Part shown: one piece after another, positions 8,153 to 16,751 of the stretch
Layout: the number at the start of each line of letters is the position of its first letter
Position numbering within the stretch: position 1 is the stretch's first letter
Assembly (NCBI GenBank): GCA_045105235.1
Contig: JBGCDH010000001.1
Location: 62,001-126,000 of the forward strand
Reading direction: 5' to 3'
Source: GCA-2684655 sp045105235
GTDB lineage: Bacteria > Planctomycetota > UBA1135 > UBA2386
Length of the DNA stretch: 64,000 nucleotides
Program-made: the position numbers and the translations under genes
The notes under the pieces: generated by a model
Database searches by the model: none
What the model was told of the DNA's origin: nothing
What the model saw: the letters and a program-made list of their open reading frames with translations, nothing else

Positions 8153-8647
8153 CTAGATGGCCATCGACCCCGCGGCCTGGCTGCCCAGTGGATGGCCGCC
8201 GCCGCCGCCCGGAGCCTCGCGCGACGGGTAGCCCGACGGGCCGCTACCAGGCGCACCCGCACCGCTGCGCTTGCGCGCGAGCTCCTCCGAAGACTTGTAG
8301 GCCTTAAGTTTGTTGTAGAGCGTCTTCGTGTCGATGCCGAGCACGCGCGCGGCGCGCGTCTTGTTGCCACCGGTGGACGAGAGCACGCGCATGATGTGGC
8401 GCTTCTCGACCTCCGCTAGCGGCATCTGCAGCTTTTGGTCGAGATCGCTCTCGCCCATCAATTGCTGAAGGTTCGCCGACGACTCAACCAGCACGAAATC
8501 GTACTCGGCGCCTTCGAGTCGACCTCGAAGTTCGTCGAGCGAGGTGCAGGCAGAAACCATGCAGCCCCATTCGGCGGTGAGTTTGGTCAGGTTGTGCGAC
8601 GTTGGGTCGCTTTGAGAGTAAACAAGCAGGCGTTTGCCGAGAGTCAT
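8153..8647 (-). CDS. Fis-type DNA-binding protein with degenerate receiver-like N-domain
   Basis: A 164-residue protein. Residues about 5-60 look like the start of a response-regulator receiver fold (RLLVYSQSDPTSHNLTKL.., then ..YDFVLVESS), but the usual acidic pair after strand 1 is S-Q-S-D and the phospho-acceptor Asp position appears to be Glu. About 78-118 match the Fis/NtrC C-terminal helix-turn-helix (PLAEVEKRHIMRVLSSTGG, NKTRAARVLGIDTKTLYNKL). There is no AAA+ sigma-54 activation domain. The tail is Gly/Pro/Ser-rich. Start ATG 8647 has AGAGGA seven to eight bases upstream. It probably binds DNA without phosphorylation control; target unknown. Confidence 0.85.
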   Translation of the reverse strand: MTLGKRLLVYSQSDPTSHNLTKLTAEWGCMVSACTSLDELRGRLEGAEYDFVLVESSANLQQLMGESDLDQKLQMPLAEVEKRHIMRVLSSTGGNKTRAARVLGIDTKTLYNKLKAYKSSEELARKRSGAGAPGSGPSGYPSREAPGGGGGHPLGSQAAGSMAI

Positions 8648-8987
8648 GAGGGATCCTCTTGTCCCGTGTCATCGGATGGTGCAGGCGGTGAGAGCACCGG
8701 CACAGACGCGGTCGGCTGAAGGGGTCAGGGGTCTATGGAAATCACAAGTCGCTCGGGGCGAGCCCGTTGCTACGCGAGGTGGGCGAAGACGCGAGGTTCC
8801 TGCCGACATTTCCAGAATGACGAACAGTTTCGGCAGTGGGCGGCATCGCTCGCCCGCCTTCACGTCTTCACAATCCAGTCGCCGCAAGTAGCCAGTCGCT
8901 ACGACCCCGCGACCGTCGACCCTGTCAGCCGAGGATTGGCCAGGAACGCAACGCGGGCGCCCTCATGCCCGCGGCGCATCTCGGCGC
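8648..8987. other. 340-base non-coding region between two minus-strand genes
   Basis: No gene-like frame, RNA consensus or transposon remnant is visible. It probably contains the promoter of the Fis-type regulator. I looked for a sigma-54 -24/-12 element and found none that is convincing. Confidence 0.4.
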
Positions 8988-9022
8988 GGCCAGCGGCCAG
9001 CGGCCAGCGATCAGCGATCAAC
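8988..9022. repeat. 7-bp tandem repeat abutting a stop codon
   Basis: GGCCAGC occurs three times in tandem (8988-9008), followed by GATCAGC and a fifth, partly matching copy that runs into the stop codon (CTA, 9022-9024) of the minus-strand lipoprotein gene. Confidence 0.8.
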
Positions 9023-9903
9023 TAGGCGTCGCGGACGCGCAGGTCGATCTGGCCGGCAGCCGTGCGCAGGATGATCTTGGTGTCGCCGGCGCCAATCTTG
9101 CCGGTCATCGCGGCGCTGTAGTCGCCGATCTTGCGAACCGGCACGCGGAAGTCGTTGCCGATCCGGCCCATCTCCGCCCGGGCATCGACCTCAAACTCGA
9201 GGTCCTCCGGAATGTGGCACTGCACGGTTCCCTTGCCGGTAGCCAGCGTCAGGACCTCGCCCGGCTCCTCCACAAACGCCTGCATGTCGCCGTTGTCGGT
9301 GCGCACGTCGAGATCGCCGCGGTGCTCAAAGGCAATCAGCACGCCTTGCCCGGTGTGCGCTTCGATCCCGCCGCGGCAATCCTCGAAGCGGAGGTCCCCG
9401 CGCCGCGTCTCGACCTTGCTACGGGCACGTCGCCCCACCATGGTGACGTGGCCGTTGCCCGTCACGACGACCTCGAGCTCGAGACCCGCCGGGATCCGAA
9501 TGCCGGCCTCGAGCGCAATCATTCCGGTGACACCGGCCGGAGCACGCGGGCCGCGGATCACGAGGGTGTCCTTCGCTTCTGGGTCGAGTTCGGCGGTCAG
9601 CTCGATCGGGACCGCATTGAGCTGCGTCAACTCCTCCGCGGAGCCAGCATCCCGCCGCACACCGCCCTTGTAAACGATGTCGTCTGAAGGGTTTGCTTCG
9701 TCCTGCGCGCCGATATCGATGGTCCCATTGCTGACCTCGATGCGAACTCGGAACACATCGGCAGGTATGGCGAGCGAACCCGCCACCGTAGCCGTCGAGC
9801 GGTGGGCGCAGCCCGCGAGCGGCAGGGCGACCAAAATCCCGGCGATCAAGGCGCGCCAGCGGCCGCCGGATCGGGTCGGATGGGAGGACGTAGGGCTATT
9901 CAT
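9022..9903 (-). CDS. DUF4097-like putative lipoprotein (beta-helical adhesin-type domain)
   Basis: A 293-residue protein starting at ATG 9903 (MNSPTSSHPTRSGG). A hydrophobic segment ends in the lipobox LPLAGC with Cys32 as the lipidation site. The mature part alternates short beta strands with repeated patterns such as GNGHVTMVGRRARSKVETRRGDLRFEDCRGGIEAHTG and GDLDVRTDNGDMQAF. This is typical of DUF4097/DUF2807-type right-handed beta-helix domains. Such proteins are often linked to cell-envelope stress operons. It is divergent from the ECF sigma factor gene, with 195 bases between starts, so shared control is likely. The gene ends in the 7-bp tandem repeat. Confidence 0.75.
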   Translation of the reverse strand: MNSPTSSHPTRSGGRWRALIAGILVALPLAGCAHRSTATVAGSLAIPADVFRVRIEVSNGTIDIGAQDEANPSDDIVYKGGVRRDAGSAEELTQLNAVPIELTAELDPEAKDTLVIRGPRAPAGVTGMIALEAGIRIPAGLELEVVVTGNGHVTMVGRRARSKVETRRGDLRFEDCRGGIEAHTGQGVLIAFEHRGDLDVRTDNGDMQAFVEEPGEVLTLATGKGTVQCHIPEDLEFEVDARAEMGRIGNDFRVPVRKIGDYSAAMTGKIGAGDTKIILRTAAGQIDLRVRDA

Positions 9904-10098
9904 GGCAGTAGGATGGAGGCTTCTGGGCGAAACGTGCGTTTTTCGCGGAAGCGGAGTTTCGTCCTTTGGTGAGCGTCGGGAAAGACCCGATTCTCTCCTG
10001 GAGGCAATCGTTGCGGCCGGCCAAATCGTTTTGCGCCGAACCGCCGCCTCTTTGATCGGCGATTCGAACGCCCGCGCGCAACCGCGAACTCCCGTCCC

Positions 10099-10659
10099 AT
10101 GGCAAAGCCCAACCAGGACTACCAGCCCGACCCGGTCACCATGGTGGCCTACCATCGGGCCCTAGCCGAACATGCCGACAGCCTGAAGGCCTATGCGGCA
10201 CGCCTGCTCGGCGACCCGACGTCGGCGGAAGACGTTGCCCAAGATTCGTTCCTTGCGCTCTATCGCCACCTCAACCAGGTGCCGGCAGCGGCGTTTCGAC
10301 CTTGGCTGTTCCGCGTCGCCCGCAACCTCTGCCTAGACCAGCTGCGTCGACGCAAGTTCAAGCTCAGCTTGTTCCGGGATATCGAGAAGGACGACGACCA
10401 GCCCTTCACGCCGCAGGATGGCAACTCGACCCAGCCCGATGCGATCGCCGAAACGCGCGAAGCCAAAGAGGCCATTGAGCAAGCAATCCAAGAACTACCG
10501 CCAAAGTTCCGGGAGGCCTTCCTGCTCTGCGAAGTCGAAGGCATGAGCTACGAGGACGCGGCCGCCGTCATGGGCTGCCCCGTCAAGACGGTCTCGACCC
10601 GGCTCTTCCGCGCGCGCCAACGCTTCACTTCTCTCGTCAGTCGACTGATCAAAGTCTGA
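10099..10659 (+). CDS. ECF-family RNA polymerase sigma factor
   Basis: A 186-residue sigma-70 family protein with only regions 2 and 4. Region 2 (about 24-90) includes YAARLLGDPTSAEDVAQDSF and FRPWLFRVARNLCLDQLRRR; region 4 (about 125-180) includes LPPKFREAFLLCEVEGMSYE and the helix-turn-helix AAVMGCPVKTVSTRLFRAR. The linker is acidic (EKDDDQPFTPQDGN). It is followed 12 bases later by its likely anti-sigma factor. ECF factors usually activate their own operon and a set of envelope or stress genes. The divergent lipoprotein gene is a candidate target. I could not identify its promoter motif with confidence. Confidence 0.95.
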   Translation: MAKPNQDYQPDPVTMVAYHRALAEHADSLKAYAARLLGDPTSAEDVAQDSFLALYRHLNQVPAAAFRPWLFRVARNLCLDQLRRRKFKLSLFRDIEKDDDQPFTPQDGNSTQPDAIAETREAKEAIEQAIQELPPKFREAFLLCEVEGMSYEDAAAVMGCPVKTVSTRLFRARQRFTSLVSRLIKV

Positions 10660-10671
10660 GGACTCGGACGA

Positions 10672-12009
10672 ATGACGAACGCGAAACCAACACCCATGAA
10701 CTGCTCTACCTGTCGCCACGAACTGTCCCAGTGCCTCGACGGCCGCCTGCCATCTGGCCGGCGCACAGTGGTGCTACAGCATGCGGAAACCTGCAGCGAG
10801 TGCGGCTCCTTCTGGCGCGAACTACAGGCCGCCCAGGACCTGACGCTGTCGCTGCGCCAGATCGAAGTCAGCAGCGACTTCCGCGAAGGCCTTTGGGACC
10901 GCATCCGCGCGGGCGAAGGAACTCCAACAGCCGTGCTTGAGGAGTCGGTCTCGGTCGGCACCAAGCTTCGCTACGCAGCCACCGGCGCAGCAGCGGCTGC
11001 CGTGCTGCTGCTCGGGTTGACCTTCGTGCGCGGCGGCACCGGCAATGGCGGCGACGCGACGCTGGATCGCGGCAGCATCGCCACCACCGCAAGCCTCAAC
11101 GCACCGGGCGCTGTAACTTCTGGGAGCGGCACGTCTGCGAACGGGACTTTGGCTGAGAGGACTGCAAGCGGCAAGAGTCCAGCCGGCGCCGCGAACGCAG
11201 CAGATCGCTCAGCAGATCGCTCAGAAGTACGGCCGAGCAACAACCAGCTGCAGCCACGCCAGCACACGGCCCAGCCTGCCCCCTATCTGGCGAGCTATGG
11301 CGGCCCGAGTGGCTACGGCAACACGATGGTGTCGCCCAAGCCACTGACCTTCAACGTGCTCGCCCTTGAGACGGCGCGCCAGCTCGAACACAGCTATGCG
11401 GATGCCTCGGTGGCCGTGCGCATGCTGCACGACCCCCGGCACGATCGCGACCGGGCAACGGCCAAGGTTCTGCGCAGCGCCCGCGAGATGCACGAGTTTG
11501 GTGAACTGCTGCTCGATCTGCGCGAACGCGAGCGGGTCCGCTTCAACGATATCCGCGTCGACGCTGACCTGACGTTCGCCGTCGAGATGCTCGACCAGGT
11601 GACGCAGATCCTGGCTTCCGAGCCGGAATCGGCCGGCAACAACGGCCAACTGGTCGAACGCTTCGTCGTGCCGACACTGCGCAAGGAGCGCCTCGCCCAG
11701 CTGTCGCGCTCGATCCTGGTGGCGCCAACGCGCGACCACCTGCAGGAGGTGCAGGACCTGATGCGCCTCAACCGCACCCGGCCCGGCGTCGTCTCCAAAC
11801 TGTTCGTCGTGTTCGGCGATCCCACGGGCGTGGTCGAAGAGCTGTCGCTGGTCAATCCAGGCATCGCGTTCTCTTTCCACGGTGCCTGCGGACCGAGCTG
11901 GGTCGCACCGCGCAGCGAAGTCCGGAGAAACTCGCTTCTGCGCATGTTTGGCGACAGGATCGAGATCCACATCGAGCAGAACTTCGCCGAGCCGCAGGGC
12001 GCCAAGTAG
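10672..12009 (+). CDS. Zinc-finger anti-sigma factor with large extracytoplasmic domain
   Basis: A 445-residue partner of the preceding ECF sigma factor. The N-terminal anti-sigma zinc-finger (zf-HC2 type) shows Cys11, Cys14 and the HxxxCxxC motif His37-Cys41-Cys44. One membrane segment lies at about 101-119 (YAATGAAAAAVLLLGLTFV). A Ser/Asn/Gln-rich linker (about 120-215) includes a small duplication (ADRSADRS). The remaining 230 residues are a charged helical domain of unknown type (ETARQLEHSYADASVAVRML..). The topology would put it outside the cytoplasmic membrane as the sensor. Start ATG 10672 has GAGG about 10 bases upstream; an internal ATG at codon 9 is possible. Confidence 0.88.
   Translation: MTNAKPTPMNCSTCRHELSQCLDGRLPSGRRTVVLQHAETCSECGSFWRELQAAQDLTLSLRQIEVSSDFREGLWDRIRAGEGTPTAVLEESVSVGTKLRYAATGAAAAAVLLLGLTFVRGGTGNGGDATLDRGSIATTASLNAPGAVTSGSGTSANGTLAERTASGKSPAGAANAADRSADRSEVRPSNNQLQPRQHTAQPAPYLASYGGPSGYGNTMVSPKPLTFNVLALETARQLEHSYADASVAVRMLHDPRHDRDRATAKVLRSAREMHEFGELLLDLRERERVRFNDIRVDADLTFAVEMLDQVTQILASEPESAGNNGQLVERFVVPTLRKERLAQLSRSILVAPTRDHLQEVQDLMRLNRTRPGVVSKLFVVFGDPTGVVEELSLVNPGIAFSFHGACGPSWVAPRSEVRRNSLLRMFGDRIEIHIEQNFAEPQGAK
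11199..11222 (+). repeat. In-frame 12-bp tandem duplication in the anti-sigma linker
   Basis: AGCAGATCGCTC is present twice in perfect tandem, giving the peptide duplication ADRSADRS in the extracytoplasmic linker of the anti-sigma factor. Confidence 0.85.
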
Positions 12010-12038
12010 CTGAGCTGGCACGATTCGCAGGGGGTTCT

Positions 12039-12054
12039 GGGCCTGGCAAGGCCC
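12039..12054 (+). terminator. Possible weak hairpin after the sigma/anti-sigma pair
   Basis: GGGCCT, a 4-base loop GGCA, then AGGCCC, located 30 bases after the anti-sigma stop. It is followed by a C/G-rich tract rather than T residues, so intrinsic termination is uncertain. Confidence 0.3.
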
Positions 12055-12160
12055 GTCCCCAGGAGGGGGAACAAGTTGTTCGAGGGGCTGCTAGACTGGG
12101 CGCGTCCGCCCACCCCTCTACCTGCCCACGCGCGACCCTGCCCGGGCCCGCACCCCTAAG

Positions 12161-14068
12161 ATGCTTCGCAAGTTTCTGTCCATCGCTCTCTGCGCATCGC
12201 TGCCGGCGGCGTCACACCACGCGCCATCCGATGAACACATCGATCGAATCACGATCGATACCGTGGCGGCCGGCGCCGCCTCCGAGGCGCGCCATGCGTC
12301 CGAGGCGTTTGGCGCACTCGACTCACTTGGGGCCGCCGCCGCCAAGCAGGACCCCAAGCCGCTCAAGGCCCTGTCCGCATGGATGAAGCTTTACCGCCGC
12401 GGCAAGATCGACTTCCGCAGCAAGGAAGCCGTGACCAAGGACTCGGTTGCGGTCAAATACAAGCTGCGCAGCAAGGGCGAACTCGGCAACGCAACCTGGG
12501 CCGGCGACCTGCGGGTGATTTGCAAGGCGCTCGCCAAGCGCAACGACGCCGAAGCGGCGCGCGCCATCGCCGACGTTGCATCCGTCGGCCTCGACAGCGG
12601 CAAATACAGCTACGCCCAAGCACCCTACCAGGTGCGCAAGGTGGCGCTCGACGCACTCGCCGAGATGAGCAGCGCCGCCGCCAAGGAAGAGCTCGCCACC
12701 GGCGCGCGCGGCGACTGGAAAACGCGCAAGCGATCCAACGCGCTGCGCTCAGCGGCCATCCAGGCGCTCGGACGCATCGGCGATCCCGCCCACATGCCGA
12801 TCCTGCAGTCGGCACTGTCCGATGGCGATCCCGTCATCCGCATCCAAACCGTCGACGCCCTCAAGAACATGGGCGGCGAAGAAGCGACCAAACACCTGAT
12901 CGGAATCGTCGAACGCGAAAACGACGACGCCGTTCTCGTCACCGCCGCCAAGGCGCTGCGCGAGATCTACGGCAAGTTCGCGCGCGAGCAAGAAACCACG
13001 CGCGACCGACAGCGGGTCAAGCGCGGCAAGGACGGCGACGACGGCAAGGCCGAAGGCGACAAGGATGGGGAAAGCGGCAAGAGCAGCCCGCCACAGCCGG
13101 CGACGGCACGCCTCGCAGTTCGTGCCGCGGTCAAGGCGCTTGGCCGCACGACGTGGCGCGCCGACATGGTGCTGGTGCGGCTGCTCGACGACTTCCGCTC
13201 GGCCGAGGCCATCCCAGCGCTGATCAGCGTGCTCGAGCGGTTCCGCGACCATCCAGAAGAAGTCGAGTCTGGCCGCCTATCTGGGCTGCTGCAGGTGCGG
13301 GTGCACGAGCTGCTCGTCGGCATGACGGGCGCGGTGTTCCCGGCAAGCGACGCGCAGAAGTGGCGCGATCTCTGGGAGCGCGACAAAGCCAAGATCGCCG
13401 TCGTGAGCAAGGCCGAAGCCGAGTCCAAAAAATCAGGCGGCACCTCGGCAGGTGGCTTCGTTGGCATTCCGATCGAAGGCACGCGCGTCGTGTTCATCCT
13501 CGACCTGTCGGGCAGCATGGACTGGCCGATGGACGACACCGACCGCAACCGCAAGGTGCGGCGCCTCGACTACGCCAAGCGCGAGCTGCTCAAGGCCATT
13601 GACGGTCTCGCGCCCAACGCGCGCTTCAACCTGGTGACGTTCAACGGCGACGACAGCGCCGAAGCGTGGAACAAGAAGCTCGTGCTCGCCAACGACCGCA
13701 ACAAAAAGCGCTTCGCCAAGTTTGTCGAGAAGCTACGGCCGCTCGGTGGCACCAACCTGTGGAGCGGCATCGAAAAGGCGCTCGACATCAAGACGCTTGA
13801 GTACGGCAACCACTACGAGACGACCGTCGACGAGATCTTCCTGCTGTCCGATGGCGCTCCCTCGGTCGGCGAAGTTGTCGACCCGGTCGAGATCCTGCGC
13901 CTCGTGCAGGAGATCAATCGCTTCAAGGAAGTGCGCATCAACACCGTCTTCATCAGCTCGCAAACGCCGCGGCAAGTCGCGGCACGCCAGGGCGAGATGA
14001 GCCTGTCGCCCAAGGAGCTGATGAAGCGCATGGCGAAGGAAAACGGCGGCAAGTTCCGCGACGTCTAA
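12161..14068 (+). CDS. Exported HEAT-repeat / von Willebrand A domain protein
   Basis: A 635-residue protein with a probable signal peptide at 1-18 (MLRKFLSIALCASLPAAS). Residues about 50-290 and 305-410 contain HEAT-type alpha-helical repeats (ALGRIGDPAHMPILQSAL, AVKALGRTTW..). A highly charged linker (GKDGDDGKAEGDKDGESGK) separates them. From about 435 a vWA domain follows, with an intact MIDAS: DLSGSM at about 448, GGTNLWSGI, and LLSDGAPSVGE. It should bind a divalent metal and a protein ligand outside the cytoplasm. The combination is common in Planctomycetota, but the partner is unknown. It lies downstream of the ECF/anti-sigma pair on the same strand, after a 150-base gap. Confidence 0.85.
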   Translation: MLRKFLSIALCASLPAASHHAPSDEHIDRITIDTVAAGAASEARHASEAFGALDSLGAAAAKQDPKPLKALSAWMKLYRRGKIDFRSKEAVTKDSVAVKYKLRSKGELGNATWAGDLRVICKALAKRNDAEAARAIADVASVGLDSGKYSYAQAPYQVRKVALDALAEMSSAAAKEELATGARGDWKTRKRSNALRSAAIQALGRIGDPAHMPILQSALSDGDPVIRIQTVDALKNMGGEEATKHLIGIVERENDDAVLVTAAKALREIYGKFAREQETTRDRQRVKRGKDGDDGKAEGDKDGESGKSSPPQPATARLAVRAAVKALGRTTWRADMVLVRLLDDFRSAEAIPALISVLERFRDHPEEVESGRLSGLLQVRVHELLVGMTGAVFPASDAQKWRDLWERDKAKIAVVSKAEAESKKSGGTSAGGFVGIPIEGTRVVFILDLSGSMDWPMDDTDRNRKVRRLDYAKRELLKAIDGLAPNARFNLVTFNGDDSAEAWNKKLVLANDRNKKRFAKFVEKLRPLGGTNLWSGIEKALDIKTLEYGNHYETTVDEIFLLSDGAPSVGEVVDPVEILRLVQEINRFKEVRINTVFISSQTPRQVAARQGEMSLSPKELMKRMAKENGGKFRDV

Positions 14069-14089
14069 GCGGCACCGGCCAGGTGCCGC
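14069..14089. terminator. Hairpin between convergent vWA genes
   Basis: GCGGCACC and GGTGCCGC form a perfect 8-bp stem with the loop GGCCA, starting directly after the stop codon of the HEAT-vWA gene and 13 bases before the stop of the convergent VIT-vWA gene. There is no T-tract on either strand; it may serve as a bidirectional terminator. Confidence 0.5.
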
Positions 14090-14102
14090 CGCAGCCGCCG
14101 CG

Positions 14103-16598
14103 CTACTTGCCCGCCGAGCCTGCTTGCGGAGCGCTTTTGGATGGCGCGACCCCAGGCTGCTTCGCCGCGGGCGCCGTCGGCCGCACCGGCTTGCGGGCCG
14201 GTGCGCGCGTTGTGATCCGCACGATGCGCTTGCCATCGCGGAAGGCAACACGGTCGCCGAGGGCAAAGATCGCGCGTAGCTTCGGCTGCTGCCGCAGCAG
14301 AGCGAAATACTCGTCGGAGTAGGCCACAACGACCACCGCCTGCTTGCGCCAGTCGGTTGGCAGCCCTTGCTCGACGACCACGTGGCGGGTGACCAGGAAG
14401 ACTCGGCCATTGGCGCGGCGCAGCTCGGGCAGTGCGATCGAACCTGACCGCCTTGATGTCCGCGGGTTGCGCGTCGCGCCGAGGTAGAAGTCGTCCGAGC
14501 CCGTCACAGGCCCGGAGAGACTTTTGCTCTCGGCAACGGCGCCCGGACCGGTGCGCGCTTGGCCGAGTCGCTCGAACAGGCTCCCGCCGCCGCTCGTTGC
14601 CGGGCCTGTTGGGCCTGTGGCTCCTGCAGAAGCAGGACCGCTGGCTGCAGGCCCCCTGGGTCGCCCCGTGCCGCCGCCCCAGCCGCCCTGGTCGCGCCCC
14701 GGGATCGGCGGCACAACGCTGCCCGGGCCTCGGTAGCGAACCGGCCGGTTGCTGCTCGTGCCCGTCGGGAACGCCAGCCGCATGCCCTCTTCGACGATCA
14801 GCTGCGAGGTGTAGGGCGTGACGATGCCGTAGCGCGTCGCAAGCTGCCGCACTTCATCGACAAGCTCTGCCTGCACGCCGTTGCGACGGATCGCGACGAG
14901 CAGGCTCGCAACGTGCTGCTTGGCCCACAGCGTCTGCGCAAACTCGTGGTCCGACGCCGTCTCCGGAAACGCGACTTCGAACGAGTAGTCCTTTTCGACG
15001 CCCGCCTGTTTGCCGCGCACGCGAACCGTGTGCTTGCCGTGGTTTCGGTAGCGGCCGACCACCTGCATCATGTCGCCACAAAAGAGGTCGCGCGTCTTGT
15101 TTGGGTGCACGTGAAAGGCATCCAGGCCGTCGCACGAAACCACAACATCCGCGAGCGCCGGCCGCGATAGCTTTTGGCACAGCGCGTCGACCTTGACTTC
15201 GATCTTTTCGTTATCGCCGACGAAGTCGCGCGCCCCGCGATGCTGCTCGACCAGATCGTCGATCAACCGTGCGTCGACGCGGTCCCCGACACCAAGAGCG
15301 AACAGGCGCGGCTTGACGCCACGGCCCACCCGATTTTCCGTTTCTCGCAGCAGCGCGAGGATCTTGTTCGCATCCGTAAGGCCGACGCTGGGCTGACCGT
15401 CGGTCACGAACACGATCTGTGGCAAGAGCCCCTCGTTGCCCTCCGGCACGTTGGCCGTCAACGCCTCCCGCAGCGCTTCTCCGATGTTGGTCCCCCCCAT
15501 CGCCACAACGTCGTAGATCCGGCGTCGAGCCTCGGCGAGATTGGCAACGGTCGCGCGCTGCGGCTCGTCAAAGAATGAGGTCACCGTCGAGGCGAACGTG
15601 TGCACCTGGAAGTAGTCGCTATCGCGCAAACTGCCTAGGAAAGCGTGCACAGAGGCTTTCGCCTGGTTGATCTTGGCGCCCTTCATCGACCCTGACGTGT
15701 CGATCACGAACTGCACGAGCCGCGGCGGCAGCTTGCCCTCGGCAAGCTCGCGCGGTGGCGAGACCAGCAGCGTGAAGTAGCCCGGCTCACCCGCCTTGCG
15801 CCACGTCAGCGCGTTGAGCCCAAACTCCTTTTTGGTCAAGCCATAGAGAACGCGCAGATCGTCAAAGTCGCCGTTGGCACCTTCGAGCGACACACGCGCC
15901 TTATTCTGGCCGATGCGCCGGATCTCGGCATCGCCATGTGGCGAAACAACGGTCGCGATCGGCGTTTTCGACTCGATCGCAAGATCGAGCGACAGCATGC
16001 CGGCCGCTGCATCGCCGAGGCGCGCGACGCGAACCGGCCAGTTCCACTCATACATGCCCGCCTTCGGCTCCATCACCTGCCGCATTCGAACCATGATGCC
16101 GATCTCGCCCTGCGCCGGGATGGGAAAGATGCGCGCGCGCAACATGCCTTCGCCGGCGTATTCGAGCAGTCCCGGATCGCGACGACGCCGCACGATCGAC
16201 TCGTAAATTTGGCGAGCCTTGCCGCTGTCGAGCACCTCGCCAGCGATCTCCTTGCCGCCGACGGTCATGGTGAATGCGTCGGCGACGGCGCCCGCCGGCA
16301 GCGGCATAAACCACGTCGCCTCCTGGATGCGTGACGTTGTATTGGCGATCGTCTGCTCAATCGTGGTCGTCGCAACGCCATCGACGATGCGCGCCTTGAC
16401 GCCGGTCTTGACGATGTGCACGCCGGCGCGGGTCGGCCGCGGCGCCGTGGCCGCCCCCCGGTCGCCGCTGTCGCTATCGCTGCCGCCAGCCGTCTGCGCC
16501 GAAGCTGGATCCGGGCCGATCAAGAGGCCCTGAGCCGAAAGCGACGCCGTGCAAAGCATCGCGAGAAGGGGGACTACACGGCGAATGGTCGTCATCAT
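14103..16598 (-). CDS. Exported VIT and von Willebrand A domain protein
   Basis: An 831-residue protein. Two adjacent ATG codons (16598, 16595) begin MMTTIRRVVPLLAMLCTASLSAQG, a signal peptide; the open frame upstream is Arg-rich and rejected. About 60-190 form a VIT domain (VDGVATTTIEQTIANTTSRI, AEGEMLRAR-like region, GEIGIMVRMRQ). About 275-460 form a vWA domain with MIDAS residues DTSGSM, GGTNIGEALREAL and FVTDGQPSVG. Residues about 615-690 are Gly/Pro/Ala-rich; at 699-708 lies TGSDDFYLGA, shared with the HEAT protein at 59849. The C-terminus is a small mixed domain followed by a Pro/Ala/Lys tail. VIT-vWA proteins resemble inter-alpha-trypsin inhibitor heavy chains; bacterial functions are largely unknown. 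Confidence 0.88.
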   Translation of the reverse strand: MMTTIRRVVPLLAMLCTASLSAQGLLIGPDPASAQTAGGSDSDSGDRGAATAPRPTRAGVHIVKTGVKARIVDGVATTTIEQTIANTTSRIQEATWFMPLPAGAVADAFTMTVGGKEIAGEVLDSGKARQIYESIVRRRRDPGLLEYAGEGMLRARIFPIPAQGEIGIMVRMRQVMEPKAGMYEWNWPVRVARLGDAAAGMLSLDLAIESKTPIATVVSPHGDAEIRRIGQNKARVSLEGANGDFDDLRVLYGLTKKEFGLNALTWRKAGEPGYFTLLVSPPRELAEGKLPPRLVQFVIDTSGSMKGAKINQAKASVHAFLGSLRDSDYFQVHTFASTVTSFFDEPQRATVANLAEARRRIYDVVAMGGTNIGEALREALTANVPEGNEGLLPQIVFVTDGQPSVGLTDANKILALLRETENRVGRGVKPRLFALGVGDRVDARLIDDLVEQHRGARDFVGDNEKIEVKVDALCQKLSRPALADVVVSCDGLDAFHVHPNKTRDLFCGDMMQVVGRYRNHGKHTVRVRGKQAGVEKDYSFEVAFPETASDHEFAQTLWAKQHVASLLVAIRRNGVQAELVDEVRQLATRYGIVTPYTSQLIVEEGMRLAFPTGTSSNRPVRYRGPGSVVPPIPGRDQGGWGGGTGRPRGPAASGPASAGATGPTGPATSGGGSLFERLGQARTGPGAVAESKSLSGPVTGSDDFYLGATRNPRTSRRSGSIALPELRRANGRVFLVTRHVVVEQGLPTDWRKQAVVVVAYSDEYFALLRQQPKLRAIFALGDRVAFRDGKRIVRITTRAPARKPVRPTAPAAKQPGVAPSKSAPQAGSAGK

Positions 16599-16751
16599 GA
16601 TTCGTCTCGGCGCGCACCGCACAATCCGTGCCGCGGCGGACGTGAGCCGAACGCCGCGCCTCCGCATGGGTTCCCAAGAGGACGGACGATTCCATGTTTC
16701 TATTCCGAAACAAGTAGCCCGAACGGCGCTTTTTCAACCGTGCACGAGCCG

